NCBI GenBank assembly: GCA_003952965.2
Contig: CM025853.1
Location: 23,420,778 to 23,484,777 of the forward strand
Reading direction: 5' to 3'
Length of the DNA stretch: 64,000 nt
DNA from: Morella rubra
Taxonomy: Eukaryota > Streptophyta > Magnoliopsida > Fagales > Myricaceae
Positions 33,935 to 44,676 of the stretch are shown here, piece after piece. A program made the position numbers and the translations under genes. Below the pieces are notes generated by a model that did no database searches, was not told the origin of the DNA, and saw nothing but the letters and a program-made list of their open reading frames with translations. Numbering within the stretch: position 1 is the stretch's first letter; each line of letters starts with the position of its first letter.

Positions 33935-35158
33935 ATGAGCAAGCGTGCACGTACGAACGGCCAGGCTGATATCGAGCAACCTTCCGGTTCTTCTTTGACG
34001 TTGGAGCAGCATACGACAATTGTTATGTCCCGCTCAATTGTTGTCGAGCGGGACATAAAGTTGGCGGATTTCTACGACCTGACTTTTGAGGGCCGGACGC
34101 TTCCGGAGGTGGTGGAGGAGATAGGTTGGCTTCCGTTGATTCATAGGACCGGGTATGCATCGAGAAACCTAGTGCGGGAGTTCTATTGTGCCATTTTACG
34201 GGCGACGGACATCGAGGAGCCTAGTATGGAGCTCACAGTCCGTAATGTTCCGATCGTATTCTCGCCGGACGAGTTGGCGAGATTCTTAGGGTACGAGAGG
34301 ATTTGACAGCGTTCCCAAACCTGCCAATGAGCGAGGAGGGCCGGCCTACTAAGGCCGAGGTATTCTAGGCCATGTTGGGCGATGATACAGCGATTTTGGA
34401 CGGAGCCTATATGGTACACGGCAGTTGCGTCCTTTCTGGCGGATCATGCACCTGATCCTATGTTCCGCCATCGACTTGAGGAAGCACACTACGGAGCTGT
34501 CTTATAGCCGGGCGGAGTTCTTGTACTGGTAGTTGTTCGGGGGCTACCTGTTGATATGACGTCCTACATCTATTAATCCATTTATGTGGAGGCCCTAAAG
34601 ATGGATGCTATAACTTCATTGCTGTCACGAGATTCTACTGACCCAGTTCTTGCACTCTTTGTTGGTACCCGAGGGTGCGACGAGCCGAGGGCCATTCCAG
34701 TTGGGTCTATCAACAAGAGAACACTCTCCAAATCAATTGCCCAAACACACAGAACACTGAATGCCTCTCGGGCTGATAGAGTTAGATGACAGGAGCAACC
34801 TGAGGAGGCTGGGAGCAGCAGGATCCTGGGCAGAGCTCGACCTAGGATTTGGGGCACAGCGACCGGGTTGGATGGACGACATGATGATGCAGCTGACTGA
34901 GCGGATGCAATCGGTCTTGCGGCCCACCCATAAGATGGTCAGTGATATCAGTTGTCGGCTGACAACTTTGGAGCAAAAGGTCATGGATATGGACTCTGGG
35001 TGGAAGAAGGAGATCATTGCAGTTCAGGAGGCCATGAGAAAGCGGCAACCAGTGCTGAGTTATTTGCATTAACTCAGCAGGTTGTGCATATAGAGGAGCA
35101 CCTTAGTCAAATCCGTGACGTTCTAAAAATCACGGATGATGACGATGATGACCTGTAG
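33935..35158 (+). pseudogene. Plant transposon protein remnant in the CACTA element
   Basis: An ATG-initiated 123-codon frame (MSKRARTNGQADIEQ) includes EEIGWLPLIHRTGYASRNLV, REFYCAILRA and VRNVPIVFSPDELARFLGY. These match the general plan of plant transposon proteins (V-R-x-F-Y, then a V-x-F-S-P-x-x-L-x-x-F-L-G block). The frame then breaks, with stops at about 34366, 34447 and beyond. The C-terminal part recovers at 34830-35158 with an acidic, coiled-coil tail (SCRLTTLEQKVMD; AELFALTQQVVHIEEHL; IRDVLKITDDDDDDL). Non-functional; possibly the element's own accessory gene. Confidence 0.5.
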
Positions 35159-36543
35159 CTTTATTATGATGTTTATTTTTTTTTCTGTTTTGAGGACATT
35201 TACTTTTCTATTATGTTTTGTGGACATTGATTTGTATTTATTTGATGTTATTTTATTTATATTATGTTTTGACGATATTTGATATATTTATGTTATCTCA
35301 GTTATGTTATAATTGTTATTAGAACTTAATACAATATGAATTGTTATTAGAACAAATAATAAAAGTTCGTCAAAAACCGTTCGAACGACTTTGAAACCGT
35401 CGAACGGTTTCTTATACGGTCGGGACGATTTCATTTACGATCCTTTCATTTAGACGCTGTCATTTGGGGATTTCCAAACGGCGTCGTGCAATGTAAGATA
35501 CCGTTCAAATGTATTATTCAAGTCCGGACGTTTGTGTTTTGACCAGACGCTGTCGTTTGAGGATTACTAAAACAGAGACCAAGATAGCGCTCGGACTGTT
35601 TGCGGTGGTTCGGACAGCTCGAAAATTTTATGCGGCAACAATTCCCTCAAAAACTAATACACGTAAGCATCTGAACTTCATTTTACTCGTCCGAACGGTA
35701 TTCAATCGTTTCAAAGTTGTAGAATCGCAGACAGGGGAGGAAAAACGGGAAACACTTAGAAAACGAAAGATTTGACCAAGAGGAGAGCTGATTTTGAGCA
35801 TCCAACCACATTGAATCAAGTGTGGAAGAGCAACTCATTCAGAATTTGATATTGGATTGCATTTGAGGTTAGTGGGTTCTAAATTGAATTGTTTTAGGAT
35901 GAAAAGCATGGATTTTAGGATATAAAAGCATGTGTTTTTTGAAATTTTTGGGTTTAAAATGATAGTAATTGAGTTTATGCTTAGTTGTGATGTGTTTATA
36001 TTGAAGTGTTTGTGATTTGGGGTGATTTTGGAAAGAATTTGTAGTGAAAATGGAATTTGTGAGTCGAAGAACTATCTTGTTCGACAATCACAATCCGAAC
36101 GGATTATGTCCGTCTAGACTTTTCTTTTTTCTTTTTCTGAAAGCTTTTGCAAAAAGCATCTGAACGCTTATGGATTGTGCAGACAGTTTAGATTTACGTC
36201 CGAACGGTTTTTAGCTGTTATGTTCTTGCATTCATTTAGTAGCCTTAGCCCCCCGTTTAAGAATTACACGGAGTTCAAATAACGAACTCGACTTAATTCT
36301 TGAATTGTCCACGTTATGGACAGTTTGAGTTTACAATATGCGTAATGTGCATAATTGTATCTGCTATTGTGACTACTGTGTTTAGAAATTTTGAAGCAAA
36401 TCTCCTTTTGTCCTTCGGATACACATTCAACATTCAGCATTGAGCTTTGTTAGTTAGTAATAAATTTATATTTTTATTATTTATTATTTAAGTAAATGAC
36501 TTAGGTATTTTAATATGCATGTTTTATATTTCTTTTGTGTATA

Positions 36544-37249
36544 GAAAAATCCAGAATCTGATGAGATTAGTCTTGCGTTGCTATATAAAAAGACACATAC
36601 TAATAAGGATGGCATGTGGACATCAGAAAATGCACGAAAAAATTTTGTAAGTTGTAACGTTAGATTTAATGATGCATTCATATGCGTTTATGTTTCATAT
36701 ATGCTAATTTGATCTTCTTTTTTAATTTTGCAGGAAAAAATTGAGGCGTTACAGTTGCAGCATGAGTCAGAGGGAAAGTCATACAGCGAAGTGGAGATTT
36801 TCATTGAGGTGTTGGAGACAAAAGCAAGTTACGTGTGAGGTTTAGGCCGTTCAGTACGGTTTGTTGGATCATCTTCATCAGCAACGTCTGTTGATTTGTC
36901 CTGGAGATTGGAGAAAGCCAGATTAGAGATTGAGGAGATGAGGGCTATACAGATGGAATCTGAAGCACTTCTAGTCAAGTGGTCAGATATGGAGCAGACG
37001 ATGTGAGAGCATCTACAGATGATAGAGGAGTAGCAACGGAAGAAAGACGAAGAGCTAATGCAGATGATGGCGGAGCAGCAACGGAAAAATGATGAAGAGC
37101 ATTAGAAGATGATGCAGGAACAACAAAGGAACCTAGTGGAACAACAAGAACAGAGGATGCAATTAATGGTGGAACAGATGCGTGAGCAGCTGATGGAGCA
37201 GATGAGACAGTTGCAATCTCGTATGACACCCAAACAAAAATTTGAATAG
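36544..37249 (+). pseudogene. Ptta/En/Spm-type transposase remnant of the CACTA element
   Basis: Exon-like block 36544-36646 encodes KKTHTNKDGMWTSENARKNF and ends at a GTAAG donor. A second block starts after TTTTGCAG at 36734 with EKIEALQLQHESEGKSYSE, then EVLETKASYV, stop, GLGRSV, SSSATSVDLSWRLEKARLEI, and a long Met/Gln/Glu-rich coiled coil to a stop at 37247-37249. This is the conserved C-terminal plan of the plant Ptta/En/Spm transposase family (TNPA-like). At least four in-frame stops are of TGA/TAG type and fit CGA-to-TGA or CAG-to-TAG changes, so the gene is dead. Confidence 0.75.
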
Positions 37250-37968
37250 ATTTATGTATTTTCACTACTTTGTCAGTACTTATTGATTATGCATTTTATT
37301 TACTTTTAATGACGATTACATATTTGTAGATATTTTATTATACTACGAGTATTGAATATATTTTTATTTATATTATTTGTAAATTATTTTTAAAATTTTA
37401 ATTAAATTAATTCAAATATGTTGAAAACAGTTCGAACGCTAACAAAAGTCATTCGAACGTTGTAACGTGTGCACGCTTACAAAACAAGTCCGAACGCTTA
37501 CTCTGTCCAAACGATATTTCTAGCATGCACATGATTTTTATTAAGAAATTGTTCGCACGGTAATAAAACACGTTCCAACGTGTTCTGCGGAAAATTGCGT
37601 CCGAACTTCATTTGTAAACGTTCAAACGGTTTTTGAAGTTGACAAAAAATTTCGTCATAATGAAACAATGGTGCGGACGTCTTCACAAATGCGTCCGGAC
37701 ATATTTACATTATCGTTCGGACGTTGTTATACAACGGTGCGGACGTTTATTCCGTGACAAAATGTATTTTGTCACATTGGACTAACCATTCGCATGAGTT
37801 GTGCGAACGTATAGAGAGAACGTTCACACAGCTCATGCGAACGGATGGACTGTACTGGGCATGACGATTTTCAATTTCGTCAGTATGGCACCAAACCATT
37901 TAGACGTTGTTATAAACCGTTCGAACAGTTTCGAGTGACAAAATACGAAAATCGTCACCTAAAACGTT

Positions 37969-39420
37969 GTTACGTGCTAGATCATGAACTATATATATGT
38001 CAATACATTTTGCAACCCGTCACTGACAATTTTTTATTTTTTATTTTTTTTTTGACATATTTCACCCTTAATAACCTTGTTGCCATCGATTTGTACCCTT
38101 CGTCCAATCCAATCGTCAAATTGGATAAGAATCCTCAATCATTTACCAAAGTAAACTATTAATTCCTTTAGTGAAAGCCTCAACATAATTGTGCTTGCAA
38201 GATTCGGTGTCATTTGGCCTTAATTCTCTCAATTTTTCACATCTCCTTTTCTTTTGTGTCCCTTCATTATAACATATATACTTCTATTATTTAAGCTGGC
38301 GTACTATAAAGGACAATACGTTTAATTAGTTTAATCAATATGTTGGTACAGCTATAAAAATGATTATAGTATATATAATATCATGATCCAGACTGCATGT
38401 TCACTTCTCACCAAATACCTGTCATTATTATTTTTCTTTTTGTTTAATAACACTAGATTAATGTACATTGTTTAGAACACCCTAAAAAGCACCTCCTCCC
38501 TTTACCCAAAAAAAAAAAAACCATTCCGCTTGTCGGTTGCTTTCTAAAATCTACTGGCCGTCAGAGTGCCATGCCGACAAAATCGACTAAAGTTTGACAA
38601 ATATCCTAAACAATTAACTAATTTTGTGGATGTTTTGTAAAAACGTCTAACCATCGACAACAATGTTTGAAAAACACCATTCCCCTCCACATGGGACAAG
38701 ATTTGCTTACGGATAATTGCATCAAAACTTGTTTCATATGAGCAAAGAGGCATGACACTTTTGCATTTTATCAAACATAATAACCACAATTTTTGAAATG
38801 TCAAAGGCTCATATTTATCAATTAAAGTTAAGGACTTGTTAGCGGACAATAGATTTTAAACTCACACTCAACTATTGAATACGGTTAATCCAAGAGTAAA
38901 GTTTATCTTTCTAACAACCGGGTTTCCCATAGTGTATGATTACTATCAACATCCTTGGTCCATGCTTTGAAATTTTCACTTGTTCTTTTTAATTTTTTTG
39001 CATGTACATCTACAAGTACAATTTGTCTAATGGGGGTAAATTTTCAAAAAAAATTTGATCTTCTTTGATATTTGGGCTTCATGAAATGGATTTTACTGTT
39101 TTTCTAATTGATATTGCAAAAATTGTCATCTATATATATCTGTCTGAAGGGCAGAAATTTCACAAATAAATACTTACAAAGGAGAAAATTAGGGATAATA
39201 TCATAGTATTCAAATCAAAATCAATCTCGCTCCCCAAGTTTCAAAATGGCCATTTTTTTCTTATGTTTCAATCTTAATCAATCATTGCCTTCTGTTTGAT
39301 TTGACGTTAAACACATGTAAAATGATCGAAATCCTGTTTCAAGATAAAAAAAAATTTTAAAAAAAAAAGATTCAAGGAATAAATTAAAAACAAATAAATT
39401 AGTGAAATAGAGTTTCAATA
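37969..39420. repeat. Distal part of defensin unit 4, beyond the CACTA element
   Basis: It resumes the unit at GTTACGTGCTAGATCATGA and matches 24930-25445, 27830-28920 and 8335-8900, then 1470-1655 and 2630-2870. It shows that the tandem array runs on after the CACTA insertion. The last 80 bp resemble 29270-29340. Confidence 0.65.
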
Positions 39421-39639
39421 TGACTGTTAGGATTTTAAAATTTCCAATAACTTTCCCTTTCTTTCTGCAATATCAAATCAAACGGTTTAGATTTTGTCTA
39501 CAAACACGTCACATTCATTAGTTTGCATCCTGCCTGTATTAAAAATACCTAATTTGAGAGGTACAGGAACTTTGATATATCCCATTGAAAGTATCCATCT
39601 GGCCTCTTCATTAGTGGCTTTTACCCGACAGAAGAAAAC

Positions 39640-39905
39640 AAAATAGCAAGGAGAAATTACCTTTTATACTCTTTAATTACCACTTATTCTGCAATTTACA
39701 CCACAAACTACCAAGGTAATCCATAAATTACACATAATGTTACAATTTAATCATTAAAATTGTGCCACGTGTCTTTTTTTTTTTTATGGTGACATCTAAA
39801 CACGAGGTGCAAAATGGCTATCACGTGTCAAGTTTGGTAATTTAGGATGTAAATTACAAAATGTGAGATAGTTAATTAGGCACAAAATGTAATTTTTTTA
39901 AGAAG
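39640..39905. mobile_element. MITE-like inverted repeat (M4)
   Basis: The left arm TTACCACTTATTCTGCAATTTACACC mirrors the right region GGATGTAAATTACAAAATG. GCCACGTGTC and its inverse-like CACGTGTCAAG lie symmetrically inside. Non-coding. It lies about 250 bp downstream of the gene ending at 40152. Confidence 0.4.
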
Positions 39906-40151
39906 TAACTAATTTAAACATCAAGACAGATGAGATTAATTAGTTATAGCGAACAACAACCTTTAATGAAGTAGTCTTGATGTGCACCCGATCGAGATCA
40001 AGAATTTACATGCATGCAATGCAAACTTTCTCGAAGTCTTGACATATTCATACTCAGCTGTCACGAAAGGTACTCGTGAACAGTACTACATATTCATCGT
40101 CACTCTCAATAAAAACGAGCTGATTAAAGTGGAGAAGATCTAATTTTTTCA

Positions 40152-42924
40152 CTACCAAGGAGAGGATGAGTATTCTGAGGCAAATTTTTGGAGCTGTAAT
40201 TCCCAGTCGTCGGGCTTTCTTTTTTTGTGCCTTCTACGTGACCCGGTAGAAAAGCAACATCTTAATCGACGTCTTAGGATTAATGGTAATTTCCGTCTGT
40301 CTTGGTTCTTCTTTCTCTCGGCCTTTGAACCTGCTTTCAGTACACTTTTAATGTCAACCTCATCCAAAATTCCTCCTAAAGGATTTTTTCTCGTCCTTGA
40401 CAAGCAAATCTTGGCCAAAACACCATCGATGTTCTTTCTCCATCGTGACTTGTTCACTGCATGGTTGCGTCTGTCTTTGAAATCAAATAATTGCCTGCAA
40501 GCCCTTCCTTCGTTATCTTCCAAAACGCCCTCAGAGTATTGCTCAGTCGCAGTATGTGGATTCTTCAAGTTTTCTTTCTTTGCCTCGGACAGCGAGTGGG
40601 ACTCTATTGATGTCAAAAGTTTAGCATCAGCGCTCGCTGGTGCATTTTGTTGGGAGGACAAATCTGTTCAATCAGTAAAGCACAAGTGAACACAAATTAC
40701 TCAAGAACCCTGTATTCAAATTTACATTTCTATCGGATTAAGCAATCTACACAATGCATAATATCTCCATCTTAAATTGATCAGCTAGCCCTCACTGACC
40801 CTTCGGTGGAATTCCAACCAGAAGAATCTGGCAAAAATTCGAACGGATAAAAATATGACAGTGTCTAAGCATTCTTAGCTACAGATTAGTCCGACCACAT
40901 GCACACACAAGCAATAGGATTTAGTAATCCTACTTAATTATTTTTCTCCTGGAAAGAACATAGAATAGCTCTTTAGGCTGAAAAGGCCAGAAGGGAAGCT
41001 AAACAATGCATGCATGTGTATACATCTGCATTAGGACGACACCATTGATTAACCAAAAGCGTAAAGAAAAATATCAATTTGCCCATAGCAAAATTCGGAA
41101 ATCAAACATGTTAAACATGTGTATGAAGAAAGATGGTGAAAATCATCTATTAAACTTTCTCAAAGAGCAATTTTCTGTTTGAAAAGACTGTTCTCACCTT
41201 CATTTCCTGATAAAGCATTAGCACTGCCACAGGGACCCCAATCAAAAAGCCTAGTGCCATTGTTGATGACAGGCGCTGCATTATTTTGCTCTGATGATTC
41301 ATTCTCTAGTTCAAGACGAAAAAGTTCTTTCAAAGTAATTTTTGGTGAGATAGGATATGACCCTTCAACGGCAGCAATATGGCTTAATTGAACCGTCGTA
41401 CTACTTTCATCAGCACACTCTTCCTGTATCTCACAGTTCCCGTAGAATTCAGAGTACTCTTCTCTTCCTTCCTGAAATTCTTTTTTCTGTGAGTACAGGT
41501 TAGGAGAACTACGTTCTAGTACATTTTCTAACTGCTTTGATCCAATTTTTCGCAAGATTCTCTCGTCTGTTCCATCCTCTACAACAGCGTTAATTTCACA
41601 AACAGAACTTTTGTGACTGTTTGGCTCAATTTGTCCCAGTCTGCTCGTAGATTCATTCGTTTCATCCTCCCCAGCAACCTCAATTTCTAAAACAGAAGTC
41701 GTACGGTGTATTTTTTCCGATTGTTTATAATATTTATCCGTACCTTCGTCTTCAACAACCTCAGTTTCCGAAGGAAAAGTGCTACAATACTTCGGTTCAG
41801 CTTCACCCAATTTTCTTGTAGAGTCATGCGTTCCATTGTCTATCTCAATTTCAGAAACAAAATTTGTATAATGTCCTGGTTCATCAGTGTGTCCCAAGTT
41901 TGCTTGAGATTCATTATCGGTTCCATTCTCATGTGCTTCTGTTTCTCCTTCCTTGCTTTCGTTTCCAGCTGCATCACATTTTTCGATGTTATCCGTTACA
42001 TGATCATGACCAACAGTACTGTGGTCCATCTCTAAGTTTGGTGACATAGCATTATGAGAATCATCAGATTCATGTTCCTCGGGAGTGCAAACTTCATGGC
42101 ATTCAGGGGAAGAAAACTGCTGGTTGCTGTTCCCTTCTAAGTTCATTAGCTGACCATACCCTTTGATTGTTCCACAAACCTTCCTGTGTGCTCCCCTTTG
42201 TTTTGCACTTGGAAGAGGGTTAGGAAAAGGCCAACCGCATTGAGTACAAACTTGTATTGCACCATACTCAATCCCTACGTGCATAAGCAAGAAATACGTC
42301 CTATCAGATTGCACTGTTCTTTAAATGAAGAAGTGCATTAATTTCTTGACATTTGTTTGGCCATTAAGGAATGAAACTCGCCACTTTTTCCCCTAATGGA
42401 ATCACACCACGAAAAATATAAAGGGAAAAAATTAAGGCTATTCCCACTAAGATTCAATCACCATGCTGCTGGGAGGGGGCACCAAATTAAAAGAAAAAGA
42501 ATCAAAATTAAGAACAAAGAAAAGAAAAGGCGGCCGGGGGCCAAGAAAGCAAATTAGCAAATAGATTAGGCATGAACCACGATCTGGAGCAAAGAAAGAA
42601 CAATGATTTTACATCATTAAATGGCCTCCCTTCTCCCACTTCCCTCTTTTCTTCCCATAAACCCTGAAAGTTTCCACAGCTCCTGCAAAGAAGTTGACTA
42701 CGGACAAACAACGCGTGTTCATATGTATATGTTGAAACAAAAGCGAAACCAACCCGAAATCAGTACCCCAAAAAAACCTCTACACAATTCATACAAAAAC
42801 TTTCGAAAAAAAAAAAACAAAAACGAAGAAAGATGTTCCAAAGTAGAAGTGAAAAACAAAAGTTCAGGCACGTACCTACTGGATCCTCATCCCACAGGCG
42901 CCGACTCAAAGGCATGCTTTTCAT
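40152..42924 (-). CDS. C2HC zinc-finger-like acidic protein, gene 2 (three exons)
   Basis: Exon 1 is 42876-42924 (16 codons plus 1 nt, MKSMPLSRRLWDEDPV), exon 2 is 41198-42274 and exon 3 is 40152-40663. All join in phase 1 with GT-AG borders, giving 545 residues. Residues about 25-55 hold C-X2-C-X16-H-X3-C (VCTQCGWPFP ... GAHRKVCGTIKGY), a single zinc-finger-like motif. The middle is acidic, low-complexity and built of about four 29-residue degenerate repeats (for example LGEAEPKYCSTFPSETEVVE and LGQIEPNSHKSSVCEINAVV). The C-terminus is strongly basic (RRRLRCCFSTGSRRRHKKRK), a likely nuclear localisation signal. The same motif and intron phase occur in the neighbouring gene at 48345-57208, so the two are tandem paralogs. 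Function unknown; nucleic-acid or protein binding in the nucleus is an inference. Exon 1 is the least certain part. Confidence 0.75.
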
Positions 42925-43506
42925 GACCTAATTACAAGACTTTGGGAAAACCTAACGCACAGACATTGGCAGAGAGCGAGAGGTCGGTCGAGGGTTCATA
43001 TATGGCTCCATAACAAAGGCAAGCAAGGAGGGGCCACATGTATATGGCGGGATTTGAATTCCTTGACACACGGAATCTTCCTTCGAAGATAACCCTCGGG
43101 TAGTTCATGTATGGGCTCACGCTCAACGTGATTAGTCTGGGGTCCCCAACTTTCTTAGTTTTGAGGTTGTACTTTTGACTCTGGGATTAAGTGGTTTCAA
43201 AGAGTACAATCATAAACAGCAGAAAGCCGAGGGTTTCTCGCAAGATACAGCCATAGAGTACAGAATCTCTAGATTGCTTAATTTGCATGTTTTCAAACTA
43301 AAATTTTCTTTCATTCTAATTTTCAAACATTCAAAAAAATAATAATAAAACTTTAAAATCATCTCTATCTCCAATCAAATCATCTATTTCCATTACCATA
43401 AATATAAAAATTTCACTAAAATTATTTCTATCTTTTTTTACCAACTACCATTAAATTCTAATTTTCATTACTTTCTCTCAAAATTCAATAAAACTTTAGT
43501 CCACTT
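42925..43506. other. Upstream region of gene 2, no gene seen
   Basis: It holds the promoter side of the minus-strand gene ending here. From 43290 on it is AT-rich with AAAATTTT-type low complexity. The tandem duplication begins at its end. Confidence 0.4.
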
Positions 43507-43824
43507 CAATTTTCACAATATTTCTAATTTTAAAAAAAAAAATTGACTGAAATAAAATTAGCTGGATTCGATGAACCTTTTGTGACTCGCTCGATGTCTT
43601 ATTTTCAGAGTCCAGAACCCTGATATGCACTTTTTTAGGCTTGCTCTTATTAGAGCCCTAACATTGCCCGCTGCAATTTAAGGTGTCCATGAGCATCCAT
43701 GTGGATCCGACATCAAATTACACTGTACAATTGGCAAAGCCTAAAGCCCAAACCAATGCAATTCCAGACCTAATATGGACCTGACATCAAAAGAAGTTAA
43801 ATAGACTTCTTAATTGATTGAGGT

Positions 43825-44049
43825 CTACTGATGTAGCTTGATTTTTCTCACATGTACGCGTACGTCATCATTGGAGTACCGAAACTCCTCTGCAACTCTC
43901 TTGGCAGAGAACAGAGACACTTCTGGACCTGGTCGCTTAACCCAAAACTTGTGGGATGTATAAATTCCCATAATACCTGCGTACTGAGTAGGAGAGCACA
44001 CTAACAAAATCCAATATTTATTGGCTGACATAATTCTGTCATTCGACAT
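43825..44049 (-). other. Unassigned 74-codon open frame, distal copy
   Basis: The frame includes YWILLVCSPTQYAGIMGIYT, HKFWVKRPGPEVSLFSAKRV and FRYSNDDVRVHVRKIKLHQ, which reads like real protein rather than random sequence. It lies about 630 bp downstream of the terminal exon. An AG followed by GT (CTCAGTACGCAG/GTATTATG) could be a splice site. It may be an exon remnant of another gene. I do not recognise it. The identical frame at 47493-47717 is its duplicate. Confidence 0.3.
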
Positions 44050-44676
44050 GGCAAAAAACAGGGAAAAAAAATTTTGGATTAATGGATATTACGCTAAATG
44101 AGGAATTTCAGTACAAAATAATTTAAAGCTGAAGGTATTACTGGATATGTCAGATTTGCCTCTAGATACCCAAAAATTACAAATACTCTATCTAATAATT
44201 TTTCATATTTCTTTTGAGTCCCCTAAACCAATACATAATTATCTTTCTAACTTCTAACGAGGCAAGGCCTCCTGACTCAATGACATCTTCATTATCGTAG
44301 GAAGACAACTAGCTAATTACCAAGGAGTACATCCTAATGACCCGGAACCAACGAGTCTTCCAAGACGACATCTTGATGCATGTCCTGTCCCTCAGAAAAC
44401 GAGGACGTTTTCAATCAACGTTGGTAAAACACCTCTAGAAAGTCACAAAAACCCAAAACATGAATAAAGAGTCGAAAGAAACTCTCCTATAGTACAACTT
44501 ACAGAATATGTAACATATGTACCTTAAAACTCCACAATATAAAACGACGATCACACAGACTAGTTTCCAATGACCAAAAGTTGGCCACCTCAAACACTTA
44601 CCACGAGTAAATTGAGTGGGATATCATCCCATGTGTTATATAATGACTACATCTCGTAAATTTGGTAGTTAAAATT

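Larger units (their letters stand above)
30753..37968 (+). mobile_element. CACTA (En/Spm) element, 3' end truncated
   Basis: It begins with CACTACAAGAAA, the typical plant CACTA terminus, placed in the conserved ATCGTCCCT segment of defensin unit 4. Downstream, unit sequence resumes at GTTACGTGCTAGATCATG. The element carries many copies of the palindrome CGTCCGGACG and variants, GTGACAAA/TTTGTCAC motifs near both ends, and a decayed Ptta/En/Spm-type gene (36544-37249). No TTTCTTGTAGTG terminus exists at the right side, and about 170-190 bp of the tandem unit is missing there, so a deletion has removed the right end together with flanking DNA. No complete transposase remains. Confidence 0.85.

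Noticed and set aside
41706-42035. Plus-strand open frames within gene 2 and the 184- and 98-codon plus-strand frames at 45942-46644 and 49610-50312
   Set aside because: Antisense shadows of long minus-strand exons with low-complexity acidic coding; no domain or splice support.
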